A DNA stretch of 64,000 bases, from assembly GCF_014131695.1 (NCBI RefSeq), contig NZ_CP036346.1, positions 2,604,001 through 2,668,000 of the forward strand, written 5' to 3'. Each line of letters opens with the position of its first letter. Within the stretch, counting starts at the first letter, position 1. The DNA comes from Thomasclavelia ramosa DSM 1402. GTDB taxonomy: Bacteria; Bacillota_I; Bacilli_A; Erysipelotrichales; Coprobacillaceae. The notes beneath the pieces are model-generated. The model did not search any database, was not told the DNA's origin, and worked only from the letters and a program-made list of their open reading frames with translations. A program made the translations under genes and the position numbers. Shown here piece after piece: positions 29,849 through 39,947 of this stretch.

Positions 29849-30709
29849 ATGAAATATCAACCATTAGAATCTAAAAGCGCCTTAAATAAAGTTAGTGGGC
29901 GATTTCCCTTTAAGTGGGATTTAAATATCTATCGCGGCTGTCAACATGGTTGTATTTATTGTTATGCCATTTACAGTCATAAATACCTTGACAACAATGA
30001 TTATTTTGGCACGATCTATTATAAAGAGAATATTTTATCTTGTTTAGAAAAAGAATTATCATCACCTAAATGGAAACACGAATTAGTTAATATTGGGGGT
30101 GTTTGTGATAGTTATCAGCCTTTAGAAGAACAATTACAAATAATGCCAGAAATTTTAAAATTAATGATTAAGTATAAAACACCTATTATTATTTCTACCA
30201 AATCATCATTAATCCTTCGTGATATTGAACTAATCAATGAATTATCAAAAATAACCTATGTTAATATTGCTTGTACTATTATTACTGTTGATGATGACTT
30301 ACGTAAAATCATCGAACCAGGAAGTTCACCCATTATTGAACGATTTAAAGTAATTGACCAAATCAAAAAGGAAACTAAAGCTCATGCTGGTATTCACATT
30401 ATGCCAATTATCCCTTATCTCACTGATCAACCCGGAAACTTAAATGGATTATATAAAATGGCAAAAAAAGTAAACGCTGATTATGTGTTACCCGGTACTC
30501 TCTATTTACGAGGGCAAACTAAACCCTATTTCCTTAATTGTATAAAAAAATATAATTATGATTTATATCAAAAAATTGCTTCTCTATATTATCAAAAAAA
30601 TGCTTTAAAAACTTATAAACCTAAAATCTATCAAACGATCTCAGAGCTACGAAAAATATATGACCTTCCCGCCCAAGCAAAAAGAAGTCCTAAAGATCAA
30701 AATCTTTAG
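29849..30709 (+). CDS. Radical SAM protein, SplB/Rv2578c-like
   Basis: A 286-residue radical-SAM enzyme. The iron-sulfur motif is CQHGCIYC (CX3CX2C, near residue 33) followed by Tyr-Ala, as in the SplB-like 'Rv2578c' group; RFPFKWDLNIYRGC precedes it. Later segments (VNIGGVCDSYQPLE, TKSSLILRD, HAGIHIMPIIPYLTD) match that family's barrel strands. Members are related to spore photoproduct lyase but usually lack evidence for that reaction, so the substrate is unknown. I use the ATG at 29849, five bases after AGGTGA, rather than the upstream ATG. It stands alone and ends in a hairpin overlapping its stop codon. Confidence 0.85.
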   Translation: MKYQPLESKSALNKVSGRFPFKWDLNIYRGCQHGCIYCYAIYSHKYLDNNDYFGTIYYKENILSCLEKELSSPKWKHELVNIGGVCDSYQPLEEQLQIMPEILKLMIKYKTPIIISTKSSLILRDIELINELSKITYVNIACTIITVDDDLRKIIEPGSSPIIERFKVIDQIKKETKAHAGIHIMPIIPYLTDQPGNLNGLYKMAKKVNADYVLPGTLYLRGQTKPYFLNCIKKYNYDLYQKIASLYYQKNALKTYKPKIYQTISELRKIYDLPAQAKRSPKDQNL

Positions 30710-30713
30710 GACT
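30686..30713 (+). terminator. Terminator of the radical-SAM gene
   Basis: AGTCCTAAAGAT pairs exactly with ATCTTTAGGACT around a 4-base loop; the stop codon lies in the right arm, and the following ATTTATTAT tail is only moderately T-rich. Confidence 0.7.
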
Positions 30714-30833
30714 ATTTATTATATCAGCTAGTTCTTTTACTAATTCATGTTCTCTTTATGCTGAATAATTATAACAATTTTCATCATTATAAGAAAAACA
30801 TTGCTAAATTAATTTATTTTTTCCCAAAATAGC

Positions 30834-30862
30834 TTTACATTATTTCAAAACTATGTTATTTT
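30834..30862 (+). promoter_or_regulatory. Putative tRNA-Lys promoter
   Basis: TTTACA and TATTTT are separated by 17 bases, about 25 bases ahead of the tRNA. Confidence 0.5.
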
Positions 30863-30886
30863 TATATGGCACTGTTAAGTGTCTAT

Positions 30887-30962
30887 GACCCGCTAGCTCA
30901 GCCGGTAGAGCATCTGACTTTTAATCAGAGGGTCAGGCGTTCGAATCGCCTGCGGGTCACCA
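30887..30962 (+). tRNA. tRNA-Lys (anticodon TTT), CCA encoded
   Basis: GACCCGC/GCGGGTC acceptor stem, anticodon loop CTTTTAA, GCGTTCGAATCGC T-arm; a single-gene unit. Confidence 0.96.
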
Positions 30963-30973
30963 TTTGAAACACT

Positions 30974-31000
30974 AAGATGAACTTTTGTTCATCTTTTTTT
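30974..31000 (+). terminator. tRNA-Lys terminator
   Basis: AAGATGAAC/GTTCATCTT around TTTT, followed by TTTTT. Confidence 0.88.
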
Positions 31001-31060
31001 ATGGTTAATTCCAATTTAAAGAATCAATGAACTTTATAAATGAATAAACAGAATATTAAC

Positions 31061-32542
<1,482 letters not shown>

Positions 32543-33934
32543 CTACACCTCTTTCTCATCTATTCCTAAAATATAAGTTAATATAAATGTAATAATCATT
32601 CCTACCAATGCAGCAATTAAAAAGAATATCAAATTATTTCCTGGACCCGCAAAAGTAACTACTGCAAACATACCTCCTGATCCTGGAAATGCATAACAGG
32701 CAACTTTTAATAGTCCAGCAATTAATCCTCCAGCTGCATTTCCAATCATCGCTGCATACAATGGTTTTTTATACTTAAAAGTAATCCCGAACATAGCCGG
32801 TTCTGTTACCCCACCAACAATTGCAGTAACCGCACACGACATGGCAGTAGATTTTACTTTTTTTGTCTTAGCTTTTAATGATACTGCTAAAGTCGCTGCA
32901 AATTGATTCATATTAGAAAGAATCATAGCTGGTAAAAAGAAAGGATCATATCCTAAAGAGGCGAAGGCCGAAGTCCAATATGGTGTCATCATTGTATGCA
33001 TACCAGTCATAACCATTAAAGGTAACAATGCACACAAAATAGAAACCCCTAAGAAACCAATTGTTTCATAAATCCAAATAACCGCTTCTGCCACATAAGT
33101 TCCAATATAGTATCCCAACGGTGCCGTTACTACTAACATAATTGGTAACATGACTAATAAAGAACCTGTAGGGACAACAAATGATTTTAAAATATCTGGA
33201 CAATATCGATTAATTAGTTTCTCAACTTTACTTAAAATATAAACAGTTAAAATAATTGGAATAACGGTAGTTGAATAATTTGCAACATAAACCGGTAATC
33301 CAAAAATTGACATAGCAGCTCCTTCAGTTGCCATTGCAATAAAACTTGGATAAATAAGCAATGCACCTAACAACATTCCTACACCTTGGTTTGCTCCAAA
33401 TTTTTTAGCAGCTGTTGCGCCTAAAAAAACGGGAAAGAAATAGATAAAAGCATCCCCCAACCAATATAAAATTTGATATGTTGAGCTTGTTTCAGGCAAG
33501 ATTCCTACCATATTCGCAAGCATATAGAATACTTTGATCATTCCTCCACCAATCATCATTGGAATAATCGGCGTGATACATCCTGATATCCCATCCATAA
33601 TTCCCATAAGTACAGATTTTAAAGCGACTTTTTTCTTTTCTGCATTTCCATCAAGATCTTCATCAATTGCTTCTTCTCTTTGGAGATTGCCAAACTCACA
33701 AATTTCCGCATAAGCATCAGCAACTGCGGGTCCAATAATGATCTGCAATTCATCATTGGACCATTGACTTCCTAATACCTGATCTACATTTTCTATATCA
33801 GATATCTTCACAATACTCCTGTCCTTTAAATTAAAACGCAATCTGGTTGTACAATGTTGAAAATATGTAATATTTTCTTTTCCACCGATTGAATCTAAAA
33901 TCGTTTTAGCAAGTTTTTCATATTTCTTTGCCAT
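32543..33934 (-). CDS. PTS beta-glucoside-type EIIBC permease
   Basis: Imports and phosphorylates beta-glucosides. The N-terminal EIIB domain (1-80) has the phosphorylated Cys28 in FQHCTTRLRF; EIIC (about 100-460) contains about ten membrane segments, GMHTMMTPYW, and the signature GGVTEPAMFGITFKYKKPL. No EIIA domain is fused; the separate EIIA gene at 34901 completes the system. At 463 aa it is normal for a EIIBC. It is separated from licT by an intrinsic terminator and a GC-rich palindrome, so it may be expressed at a different level from EIIA and LicT. Confidence 0.93.
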   Translation of the reverse strand: MAKKYEKLAKTILDSIGGKENITYFQHCTTRLRFNLKDRSIVKISDIENVDQVLGSQWSNDELQIIIGPAVADAYAEICEFGNLQREEAIDEDLDGNAEKKKVALKSVLMGIMDGISGCITPIIPMMIGGGMIKVFYMLANMVGILPETSSTYQILYWLGDAFIYFFPVFLGATAAKKFGANQGVGMLLGALLIYPSFIAMATEGAAMSIFGLPVYVANYSTTVIPIILTVYILSKVEKLINRYCPDILKSFVVPTGSLLVMLPIMLVVTAPLGYYIGTYVAEAVIWIYETIGFLGVSILCALLPLMVMTGMHTMMTPYWTSAFASLGYDPFFLPAMILSNMNQFAATLAVSLKAKTKKVKSTAMSCAVTAIVGGVTEPAMFGITFKYKKPLYAAMIGNAAGGLIAGLLKVACYAFPGSGGMFAVVTFAGPGNNLIFFLIAALVGMIITFILTYILGIDEKEV

Positions 33935-33960
33935 TTTTTCTCCTCCTTTTTATATACAAA

Positions 33961-33986
33961 ACATTATCTTGCGCGCCAAATAATGT
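33961..33986. repeat. 26-bp imperfect palindrome ahead of the EIIBC gene
   Basis: Outer arms ACATTAT/ATAATGT enclose TTGCGCGCCAA, unusually GC-rich for this DNA. Only two of 13 positions break the symmetry. It lies between the licT terminator and the EIIBC ribosome binding site and could be an operator or an mRNA-stabilising stem. Confidence 0.6.
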
Positions 33987-33994
33987 AATGAGTA

Positions 33995-34029
33995 AAATAA
34001 AACCCCATCAAAGTATTACTTTTCTGGGG
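33995..34029 (-). terminator. Internal terminator between licT and EIIBC
   Basis: On the minus strand CCCCA/TGGGG with inner AAAGTA/TACTTT, followed by TTTTATTTT. The licT stop codon lies in the loop side. It probably lets only part of the transcripts reach EIIBC and GH1. Confidence 0.8.
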
Positions 34030-34885
34030 TGATGCCCTTTCGGTGACAATCCTCTTTTATATACAATCTATTAACATGGACTAATAAATATAATAGTTCC
34101 TCGGTCGTACATTTTTCTTTATATTCCTGATAAAAATAGTTATCTATCTTACTGATACAATCATAGGTATCTGGATACTTTTCTATCATGCTCTCATATA
34201 ATTCACGATTGTTATCTGTGAACATTTCTCTAGCTTCTTTTCTTTGAACAAAATATTTTAGATGATTTTTAAACCTAAAGTAATTAAAACTCTTCTTGTC
34301 TATATTAAAATTAAAATGTTTTTCTACTATGTTAGTAACATTAAAGATAACCTTTGATATCTTATTTTCAATATTACCTTCATGCATTTTCGTATTTGTA
34401 CCTTCAAGTGCATTAATAAAATGCATAGTTATACTTGTAACTTCACCTTTTGGTAAATGAGTATCTAATTCCTCATTAGTTTTTTTTACCATCCACTTTG
34501 ATATTTTTGTTAATAGTGGATATTCATACTCTAATTCATAAGAATATGGTAACGAAATATCCATACCATTTTTCTCCCTAATAACAGCAAAATTAATATG
34601 ATCAGCTAAAATAAACACTAAATTAGGACTTAATTCATCTTCAATATTCTTTTTTGCAACATCCACCATTTTTGTAACTAAGTTAAAAATGTTATTTGGT
34701 ATTTCCTTAAGTAGACCATAATATCTATTGTCAACATCATAGAAGGTTCGCTCAATAACAGAGAGATCTTTTATTTCATAGGGAATATTTCCATATCCAA
34801 TTCCTTTAGCAAATACAATAACTTCATTGTTTTCCCCATCAACTGCAATTGCTATATTATTATTTATTTTTTTGATGACTTTCAC
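34016..34885 (-). CDS. licT: BglG/LicT family RNA-binding transcription antiterminator
   Basis: Binds RAT elements in nascent leaders and prevents terminator folding when beta-glucoside is present. Order: CAT RNA-binding domain (1-57; MKVIKKINNNIAIAV, FAKGIGYGN), PRD1 (about 70-170) and PRD2 (about 175-280). All four PTS-target histidines are visible: H96 (ADHINFAV), H155 (TMHFINAL), H208 (FKNHLKYF) and H270 (LVHVNRL). 289 aa is the family length. Being between EIIA and EIIBC, it should be negatively phosphorylated by the cognate EIIB. Three matching RAT/terminator leaders occur in this window, including its own operon. Confidence 0.94.
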   Translation of the reverse strand: MKVIKKINNNIAIAVDGENNEVIVFAKGIGYGNIPYEIKDLSVIERTFYDVDNRYYGLLKEIPNNIFNLVTKMVDVAKKNIEDELSPNLVFILADHINFAVIREKNGMDISLPYSYELEYEYPLLTKISKWMVKKTNEELDTHLPKGEVTSITMHFINALEGTNTKMHEGNIENKISKVIFNVTNIVEKHFNFNIDKKSFNYFRFKNHLKYFVQRKEAREMFTDNNRELYESMIEKYPDTYDCISKIDNYFYQEYKEKCTTEELLYLLVHVNRLYIKEDCHRKGITPEK

Positions 34886-34900
34886 GAAGTATTCCTCCTT

Positions 34901-35368
34901 CTATTTAATCAAAGTATCTCCTCTATGAACTTCCCTATCATAACATTCTAATTTTATACTTTGATTATAACCTGCTGTAAATATAACCATAGTTGTTTTA
35001 TCTATATTCATTTCATCCATAATATTATCATCAAATTTTAATATAGGCATATTCTTCTTTACCTTATCGCCAACTTTGACAAATATCTCAAATCCTCTAC
35101 CTTTTAAGTTTACAGTATCCAAACCAACGTGTACTAATATTTCAACCCCACTTCTAGTTTTAATTCCAAATGCATGTTTACTATTTGGTATCATAACAAT
35201 TATTCCATCAACAGGTGAAACAACAATATTATCTGATGGAATAATTGCAAAGCCATCACCCATCATTCTTGTTGAAAATACTTTATCTGGAACATCCTCT
35301 ATATTTATACATTTTCCATCTATTGGTGAAACAATTCCTCCATCTTGTTTATTCATAAATTTAAACAT
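34901..35368 (-). CDS. PTS glucose/beta-glucoside-type EIIA
   Basis: A 155-residue EIIA-Glc-type phosphocarrier that passes phosphate from HPr to the EIIB domain of the downstream EIIBC. H65 (SKHAFGIKT) and H80 (EILVHVGLDTV), the paired active-site histidines, are present, with GDGFAIIPSD and VSPVDGIIVMI upstream. It is the first gene of the operon EIIA-licT-EIIBC-GH1, with AGGAGTTAAT before its ATG and a RAT-controlled leader upstream. Having EIIA as a separate gene ahead of licT, rather than fused to EIIBC, is a less common arrangement. Confidence 0.93.
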   Translation of the reverse strand: MFKFMNKQDGGIVSPIDGKCINIEDVPDKVFSTRMMGDGFAIIPSDNIVVSPVDGIIVMIPNSKHAFGIKTRSGVEILVHVGLDTVNLKGRGFEIFVKVGDKVKKNMPILKFDDNIMDEMNIDKTTMVIFTAGYNQSIKLECYDREVHRGDTLIK

Positions 35369-35387
35369 ATTAACTCCTCCTTTTATA

Positions 35388-35448
35388 CAAAAAAACTCTT
35401 TGATTCATTATCCTAAATAATAGGTCATGCCTCAAAGAGTTACAATCC
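35388..35448 (-). promoter_or_regulatory. RAT antiterminator element overlapping a leader terminator (beta-glucoside operon)
   Basis: On the minus strand 35448-35423 begins GGATTGTAACTC and ends GAGGCATGACC: 26 nt, a shortened RAT. The terminator AACTCTTTGA (35441-35432) pairs with TCAAAGAGTT (35403-35394) and is followed by TTTTTTG. The 5' arm lies within the RAT, so they exclude each other. Confidence 0.87.
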
Positions 35449-35470
35449 TTCTGTTCAATTTTACACCAAT

Positions 35471-35499
35471 ATAATAACAATTATTTAACCTATTGTCAA
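35471..35499 (-). promoter_or_regulatory. Promoter of the beta-glucoside operon
   Basis: On the minus strand TTGACA and TATTAT are separated by 17 bases; the RAT begins about 16 bases after the predicted start. Confidence 0.8.
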
Positions 35500-35940
35500 T
35501 AATATATGATAACTATCAATGATATTATTAATTTTTAAATTATCGTATACATTTAAAATCAGCTAATGTACATAAAATATTTATATATCTTGAAATATCA
35601 TTTTTAATCAGATGATATTCTAGTAAAATTTGAGCATATACACATTTTATCTAATCAAACCTAAAAGCTTTTTCTATAGTTGTTAATTCTTTAGTCCATC
35701 ATTCCCTCTGTCAAAGAACTTGCATCTGTATACGTAGAACCATCATTTATTTTAAAATCCTGTATAATATTCTTAATTTCATCATCAAATAAAATTAGAT
35801 ATATATAATAATCATAATCTACTTCTTCACATATTCTTCATGTAATTAAAAAATCAATCTATAATTAAATGTTTGAATTTATAAAATCGATTACAACTTT
35901 ATATTACATTTATTAATTTTCTGCTTTCTTTTAAAATATG
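35500..35940. other. Intergenic region with one coding-like relic
   Basis: AT-rich and mostly empty. The only coding-like stretch is the minus-strand fragment at 35691-35837, described separately. I see no RNA gene or regulatory palindrome in the rest. Confidence 0.5.
35691..35837 (-). pseudogene. Possible 3' fragment of a lost gene
   Basis: On the minus strand a 48-codon open stretch reads CEEVDYDYYIYLILFDDEIK, continues with FKINDGSTYTDASSLTEGMM and ends at a TAA. It has no start codon or ribosome binding site; a TGA lies at its 5' edge, and just upstream the same frame reads IDFLIT. The composition is protein-like, but I recognise no family. Confidence 0.3.
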
Positions 35941-35948
35941 ATAAAACG

Positions 35949-35982
35949 AAAAAGCGACAAATTGAATACAGTTTATCGCTTC
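35949..35982 (-). terminator. Terminator of tRNA-Thr (CGT)
   Basis: On the minus strand GAAGCGATAAAC pairs with TTTGTCGCTTTTT (with G-U); nearly the same stem as the terminator of the five-tRNA operon. Confidence 0.7.
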
Positions 35983-36040
35983 ATATATAGACATTCATAA
36001 CTTTTCTAAATAATCAGATAAAGTTATTGAAATAAAATTA

Positions 36041-36116
36041 TGGTGCCGGCAACTGGATTTGAACCAGCAACCTATCCATTACGAGTGGATTGCTCTACCG
36101 TTAGAGCTATACCGGC
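36041..36116 (-). tRNA. tRNA-Thr (anticodon CGT), CCA encoded
   Basis: GCCGGTA acceptor stem, anticodon loop CTCGTAA, GGTTCAAATCC T-arm; single-gene unit. Confidence 0.95.
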
Positions 36117-36200
36117 ATAAGTAACCGCATTCATATTATAACACTTTATTCCTTGTCATAAAATATCTTTTTTTATTTATCTTTTTTTAATGTTATCTAT

Positions 36201-36228
36201 TTGGTAATCATTAAAATAATGATATAAT
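36201..36228 (+). promoter_or_regulatory. Promoter of the SNF2 helicase gene
   Basis: TTGGTA and TATAAT are separated by 16 bases, about 20 bases ahead of the ATG at 36250. Confidence 0.65.
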
Positions 36229-36249
36229 ATTCTATCGGAGGGAAAGAAC

Positions 36250-39200
36250 ATGTATATTAAAGATGATGAAATAAATAGGATATTTAATGAAAAAAACTGG
36301 AAAATTGCTCACAGTTATTATAAAGATAATGTAATCACAAACATGTCCGTTCTAAAACAGGGAAATGAGTACCACATTGATGGTACTGTTGAAATATATG
36401 GTCGTAGTAGTACTTGTCATATCGTCGTAGATACTGGAGGAAAAATAAATAATTTTGAATGTGATTGCCCTTATTGCCATAATGATGAATTAGCATGTGG
36501 TCATATTGGGGTACTATTATTAAAATTTTATAGTTTAGAAATGTCTGAAATTCCTTTTCAGTTTAATCAAAAAATTGATTACAAAGCAAAAATTGAAGCC
36601 TTTGAACGCGTTCGTGAAGAAAAATTAATTCAAACAAAACTCGAAGAATCAAAAAAATTAATTACCGACTACACTAATCAGCAAGATCCTCAACTAACAA
36701 ATGATTCATTGATTGATTTAATTCCTAATATTAATTATTCATTTAATCGAATCTTGATTAGTTATCGAATTGGTCAAAATAAAACTTACTTAATAAAAAA
36801 TCTTAAAGAATTCATATATAACTATCGTTATCACAATGTATATACTTACGGTAGTCAGTTAACAACCGATTACAATCGTAAATCATTTAGTTCAGAAGCA
36901 TTAAAACAAATTGATTTTATTCGGGATAATAGCGAATTTATTGATGATATTGAAAGATATCGTTCTATTGATATTAACAAATATAATATTGATGAATTTT
37001 TTGAAACATATCTCACAAATCTTAACATCAATATGTTTTTTACCACTATTGATCTAAATAATTTAACAATCAACATCGAAGATAAAGAAGATTACTTTGA
37101 AATATCACTTTTGCCATTAGGCGGCCAATTAATTATTGGTAACCAATATTTATATTATTTAGACAAAAACATTTTAAATCGTTACAGTCTTAAAATGTCT
37201 AAAATTACTAAAAAACTGATTTCTAAATTAGATAAAGAAAATCTCATTGTCGCAAAAGAAGATTTTGGTTATTTTGGCAAATATATCATTGATCAAATCT
37301 TACCTTATATTGCCATTACAGGAGCTAATATCGACGATTATATGCCTAGTGTGATCACTTTACTTACTTACGTTGATTTGAATAACTTTGGTGATTTAAC
37401 AATCAATCTTGAATATCGTGATGATGAAGGTAATATATTATTTGACGGTAAATATATTGACAGTTATGAAACCAAGCTGCCACTCAACGTTGATACAGCA
37501 CTAGCAATGATTGAAGATTACGCGCAATATGATGAACTAACGAATATGTATTTAATCACCAATAACGATGAAGATATATACTATTTTATAAAAAATATTT
37601 TGCCTAAATTAAATAGATATTGTGATGTATTTGTCAGTGAAGACATTAAAAATATTAATAAACCTAAAAACATTTCTTTAAACATTGGTATCCGTTTAAA
37701 AAATGATCTATTAGAGATTGATTTAGACAGTATTAATGTTTCAAAAGATGAAATCCGAGATATTTTAGAATCATACCAAAAACACAAAGCCTATCATCGT
37801 TTAAAAAATGGTGAATTTGTGAATTTAGAAGATCAAACTTTAAATGAAGCCTATAATTTAATTCAAGATTTAAATCTTGAAAACAAAAATATTCAAGATG
37901 GCGCTATCATAGTCGATAAATCCAAAGCATTATTCTTAAACGAATTAATACAAGATAGCGAAACAATTAATTTTAACCGTAACCAACAATTCCAAGAACT
38001 CATCAACCATCTAACTAACTGCAATATCAATAATTATCCTGTTCCTGAACCATTCAGTGATATTTTAAGAGATTACCAATGTACTGGTTATAAATGGATC
38101 AAAACAATGAGCGATTATGGATTCGGAGGAATTCTTGCTGATGATATGGGATTAGGAAAAACCTTACAAATGATTACTGTATTAGAAGACGCTAAAAAGA
38201 ATCACAAAGCTAGTATTGTAATAACCCCAGCAACCCTAATATTAAACTGGCAGGATGAAATAAAAAAATTCTCAAACGATCTCAATGTCCTATGTATTAG
38301 TGGAACATTATCCGTTCGTAAAAAGATGATTGAACAAATAAACAACTACGATGTTATCATTACATCATATGATTATATAAGAAGGGATTTTGAATTATAT
38401 AAACCATTTAAATTTGAATATATTGTTCTCGATGAAGCTCAATACATTAAAAACCAAGCAACAAAAAATGCCAGAGCAGTAAAAGAGTTACATGGTACTC
38501 ATCGTTTTGCACTAACAGGTACCCCAATTGAAAACTCACTTGCAGAGTTATGGTCAATTTTTGATTTTTTGATGCCTAACTATTTATATAATTACAATTA
38601 TTTTAGAGAACATTTTGAGCGTCCAATCGTTCGCGATGAAGATAAAGATGCTCAAATTCGTTTAAAGAAAATGGTTGAACCATTTATTTTAAGAAGAACA
38701 AAACAAGAAGTTTTAGAAGAATTACCTGATAAGATTGAGAATAACATTAAGATTGCTTTTAATAAAGAAGAAGAAAATCTGTATATAGCTAATTTAAGTC
38801 AAATTAATAGCGAACTTAAGACAGCATTAGACGTTGAACGAATTGATAAAATTCAAATTCTAGCAATGATGACACGATTACGTCAAATCTGCTGCGATGC
38901 TAGAATTCTATATAATGAAATTATTGGTCCTAGTTCAAAAATGAAAGCTTGTCTAGATATAATAAAGAAAGCTAAAGAAAACAATCAAAAAGTTCTATTA
39001 TTTTCATCATTTACCAGCTCTTTAGATTTATTAGAAAAAGAACTTCGTAAAGAGGATATATCATATTACGTTTTAACCGGGGCAACCAATAAAATCAAAC
39101 GTCATCAATTAGTTAACGCTTTTCAAAATGACAATACAGATGTTTTCTTAATTTCTTTAAAGGCCGGAGGAACCGGTCTAAATCTAACCGCAGCATCGAT

Positions 39201-39456
39201 TGTTATTCACTTTGACCCATGGTGGAATATGTCGGCTCAAAACCAGGCAACTGACCGTGCTTATCGCATTGGTCAAACCAATAACGTACAAGTTTATAAA
39301 TTAATCATGAAAAACAGTATTGAAGAAAAAATCCAAGAACTTCAAGCTCAGAAACAAGATTTATCAAATATTTTTATTGAAAATAATGACGGGAGTATTA
39401 CTAAGATGTCAACAGCTGATATCATATCTTTATTTTCAATCGATCAAGAAGGCTAA
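36250..39456 (+). CDS. SNF2-family DEAD/DEAH helicase with SWIM zinc finger
   Basis: A 1,068-residue Swi2/Snf2-type ATPase that probably remodels protein-DNA or RNA polymerase complexes. Order: SWIM zinc finger near residues 70-88 (CDCPYC ... CGH), a bacterial SNF2-associated region (about 150-560), the N-terminal ATPase lobe with Walker A DDMGLGKT near residue 632, DEAQ near 727 and LTGTPIEN near 755, then the C-terminal helicase lobe with SLKAGGTGLNL and DRAYRIGQ. All motifs look intact. CGGAGGG precedes the ATG. It is a stand-alone housekeeping-like gene; no restriction or defence genes adjoin it, so I see no reason to call it a defence helicase. Confidence 0.93.
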   Translation: MYIKDDEINRIFNEKNWKIAHSYYKDNVITNMSVLKQGNEYHIDGTVEIYGRSSTCHIVVDTGGKINNFECDCPYCHNDELACGHIGVLLLKFYSLEMSEIPFQFNQKIDYKAKIEAFERVREEKLIQTKLEESKKLITDYTNQQDPQLTNDSLIDLIPNINYSFNRILISYRIGQNKTYLIKNLKEFIYNYRYHNVYTYGSQLTTDYNRKSFSSEALKQIDFIRDNSEFIDDIERYRSIDINKYNIDEFFETYLTNLNINMFFTTIDLNNLTINIEDKEDYFEISLLPLGGQLIIGNQYLYYLDKNILNRYSLKMSKITKKLISKLDKENLIVAKEDFGYFGKYIIDQILPYIAITGANIDDYMPSVITLLTYVDLNNFGDLTINLEYRDDEGNILFDGKYIDSYETKLPLNVDTALAMIEDYAQYDELTNMYLITNNDEDIYYFIKNILPKLNRYCDVFVSEDIKNINKPKNISLNIGIRLKNDLLEIDLDSINVSKDEIRDILESYQKHKAYHRLKNGEFVNLEDQTLNEAYNLIQDLNLENKNIQDGAIIVDKSKALFLNELIQDSETINFNRNQQFQELINHLTNCNINNYPVPEPFSDILRDYQCTGYKWIKTMSDYGFGGILADDMGLGKTLQMITVLEDAKKNHKASIVITPATLILNWQDEIKKFSNDLNVLCISGTLSVRKKMIEQINNYDVIITSYDYIRRDFELYKPFKFEYIVLDEAQYIKNQATKNARAVKELHGTHRFALTGTPIENSLAELWSIFDFLMPNYLYNYNYFREHFERPIVRDEDKDAQIRLKKMVEPFILRRTKQEVLEELPDKIENNIKIAFNKEEENLYIANLSQINSELKTALDVERIDKIQILAMMTRLRQICCDARILYNEIIGPSSKMKACLDIIKKAKENNQKVLLFSSFTSSLDLLEKELRKEDISYYVLTGATNKIKRHQLVNAFQNDNTDVFLISLKAGGTGLNLTAASIVIHFDPWWNMSAQNQATDRAYRIGQTNNVQVYKLIMKNSIEEKIQELQAQKQDLSNIFIENNDGSITKMSTADIISLFSIDQEG

Positions 39457-39470
39457 AATGCCTTCTTTTT
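39448..39470 (+). terminator. Terminator of the SNF2 gene
   Basis: GAAGGC/GCCTTC with the stop codon in the loop, followed by TTTTT. Confidence 0.8.
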
Positions 39471-39487
39471 GTTACATCTAATGTAAC
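39471..39487. promoter_or_regulatory. Operator-like palindrome, second copy of the RpiR-locus motif
   Basis: GTTACATCTAATGTAAC differs by one arm position from the perfect GTTACATTAAATGTAAC at 46557. It lies between the SNF2 terminator and the 73-residue gene. Confidence 0.5.
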
Positions 39488-39530
39488 TATTTTCAACAAT
39501 CATTCCACCTATATTATTTACCTTTTAATT

Positions 39531-39548
39531 ATGATATTTTAATATCAT
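39531..39548. promoter_or_regulatory. 18-bp palindrome at the 5' end of the 73-aa gene
   Basis: ATGATATTTTAATATCAT is a perfect inverted repeat ending about 20 bases ahead of the ATG at 39570. It overlaps the likely -10 region, so it could be an operator or a 5' stem. Confidence 0.5.
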
Positions 39549-39569
39549 AAAACAAGAGGGGGAAAGGTA

Positions 39570-39791
39570 ATGATATTTGATGAACTATTGAAAGGTCAAT
39601 TGTTGACAAATGACTGCAATAACTATTTAATCGCTACAAATACTGGAGAAATAATCGAATCCTGTTATCGATGCCTGCATCGCCGTGAAAAAAAGGCATT
39701 AGAGCTCTACAAAAAAGATATCAGTATTATAAATACTAAAATAATTGATAATAATTTTGAAAGAACTCTTTGCATAATCGTTGATTTATAA
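39570..39791 (+). CDS. Small uncharacterised protein (73 aa)
   Basis: I do not recognise it. A 73-residue soluble protein with a CYRCLHRREKKALELYK core: a Cys-X2-Cys-X-His pattern that could bind metal but lacks a second pair. The ribosome binding site GAGGGGGAAAGGTA is strong, and two palindromes lie in the 100 bases upstream, one of them shared with the glucanase/RpiR locus. It is convergent with the GH128 gene. Confidence 0.65.
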   Translation: MIFDELLKGQLLTNDCNNYLIATNTGEIIESCYRCLHRREKKALELYKKDISIINTKIIDNNFERTLCIIVDL

Positions 39792-39831
39792 ACAATATTC
39801 AAACAATAGTAAATACTGTTTTTATTTTCAC

Positions 39832-39862
39832 AAAAAAGGAAGTGGCCTTCACTTCCCTTTTA
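39832..39862 (-). terminator. Bidirectional terminator between the 73-aa gene and GH128
   Basis: GGAAGTG/CACTTCC around GCCTT, flanked by an A-run and a T-run (AAAAAA and TTTT), so usable from both sides. Confidence 0.8.
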
Positions 39863-39947
39863 ACATCTTGAACTACTTGTATTTAATTTGATAAATTTCA
39901 ATGAGGAGAGGTTTTTTATCAAGTAGTCAATTATATACATAATATCT

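Noticed and set aside
36250-39456. SNF2 helicase as part of a DISARM-like or other defence island
   Set aside because: No methylase, nuclease, phospholipase-D or other defence partner adjoins; the SWIM/SNF2-associated layout is a common stand-alone gene.
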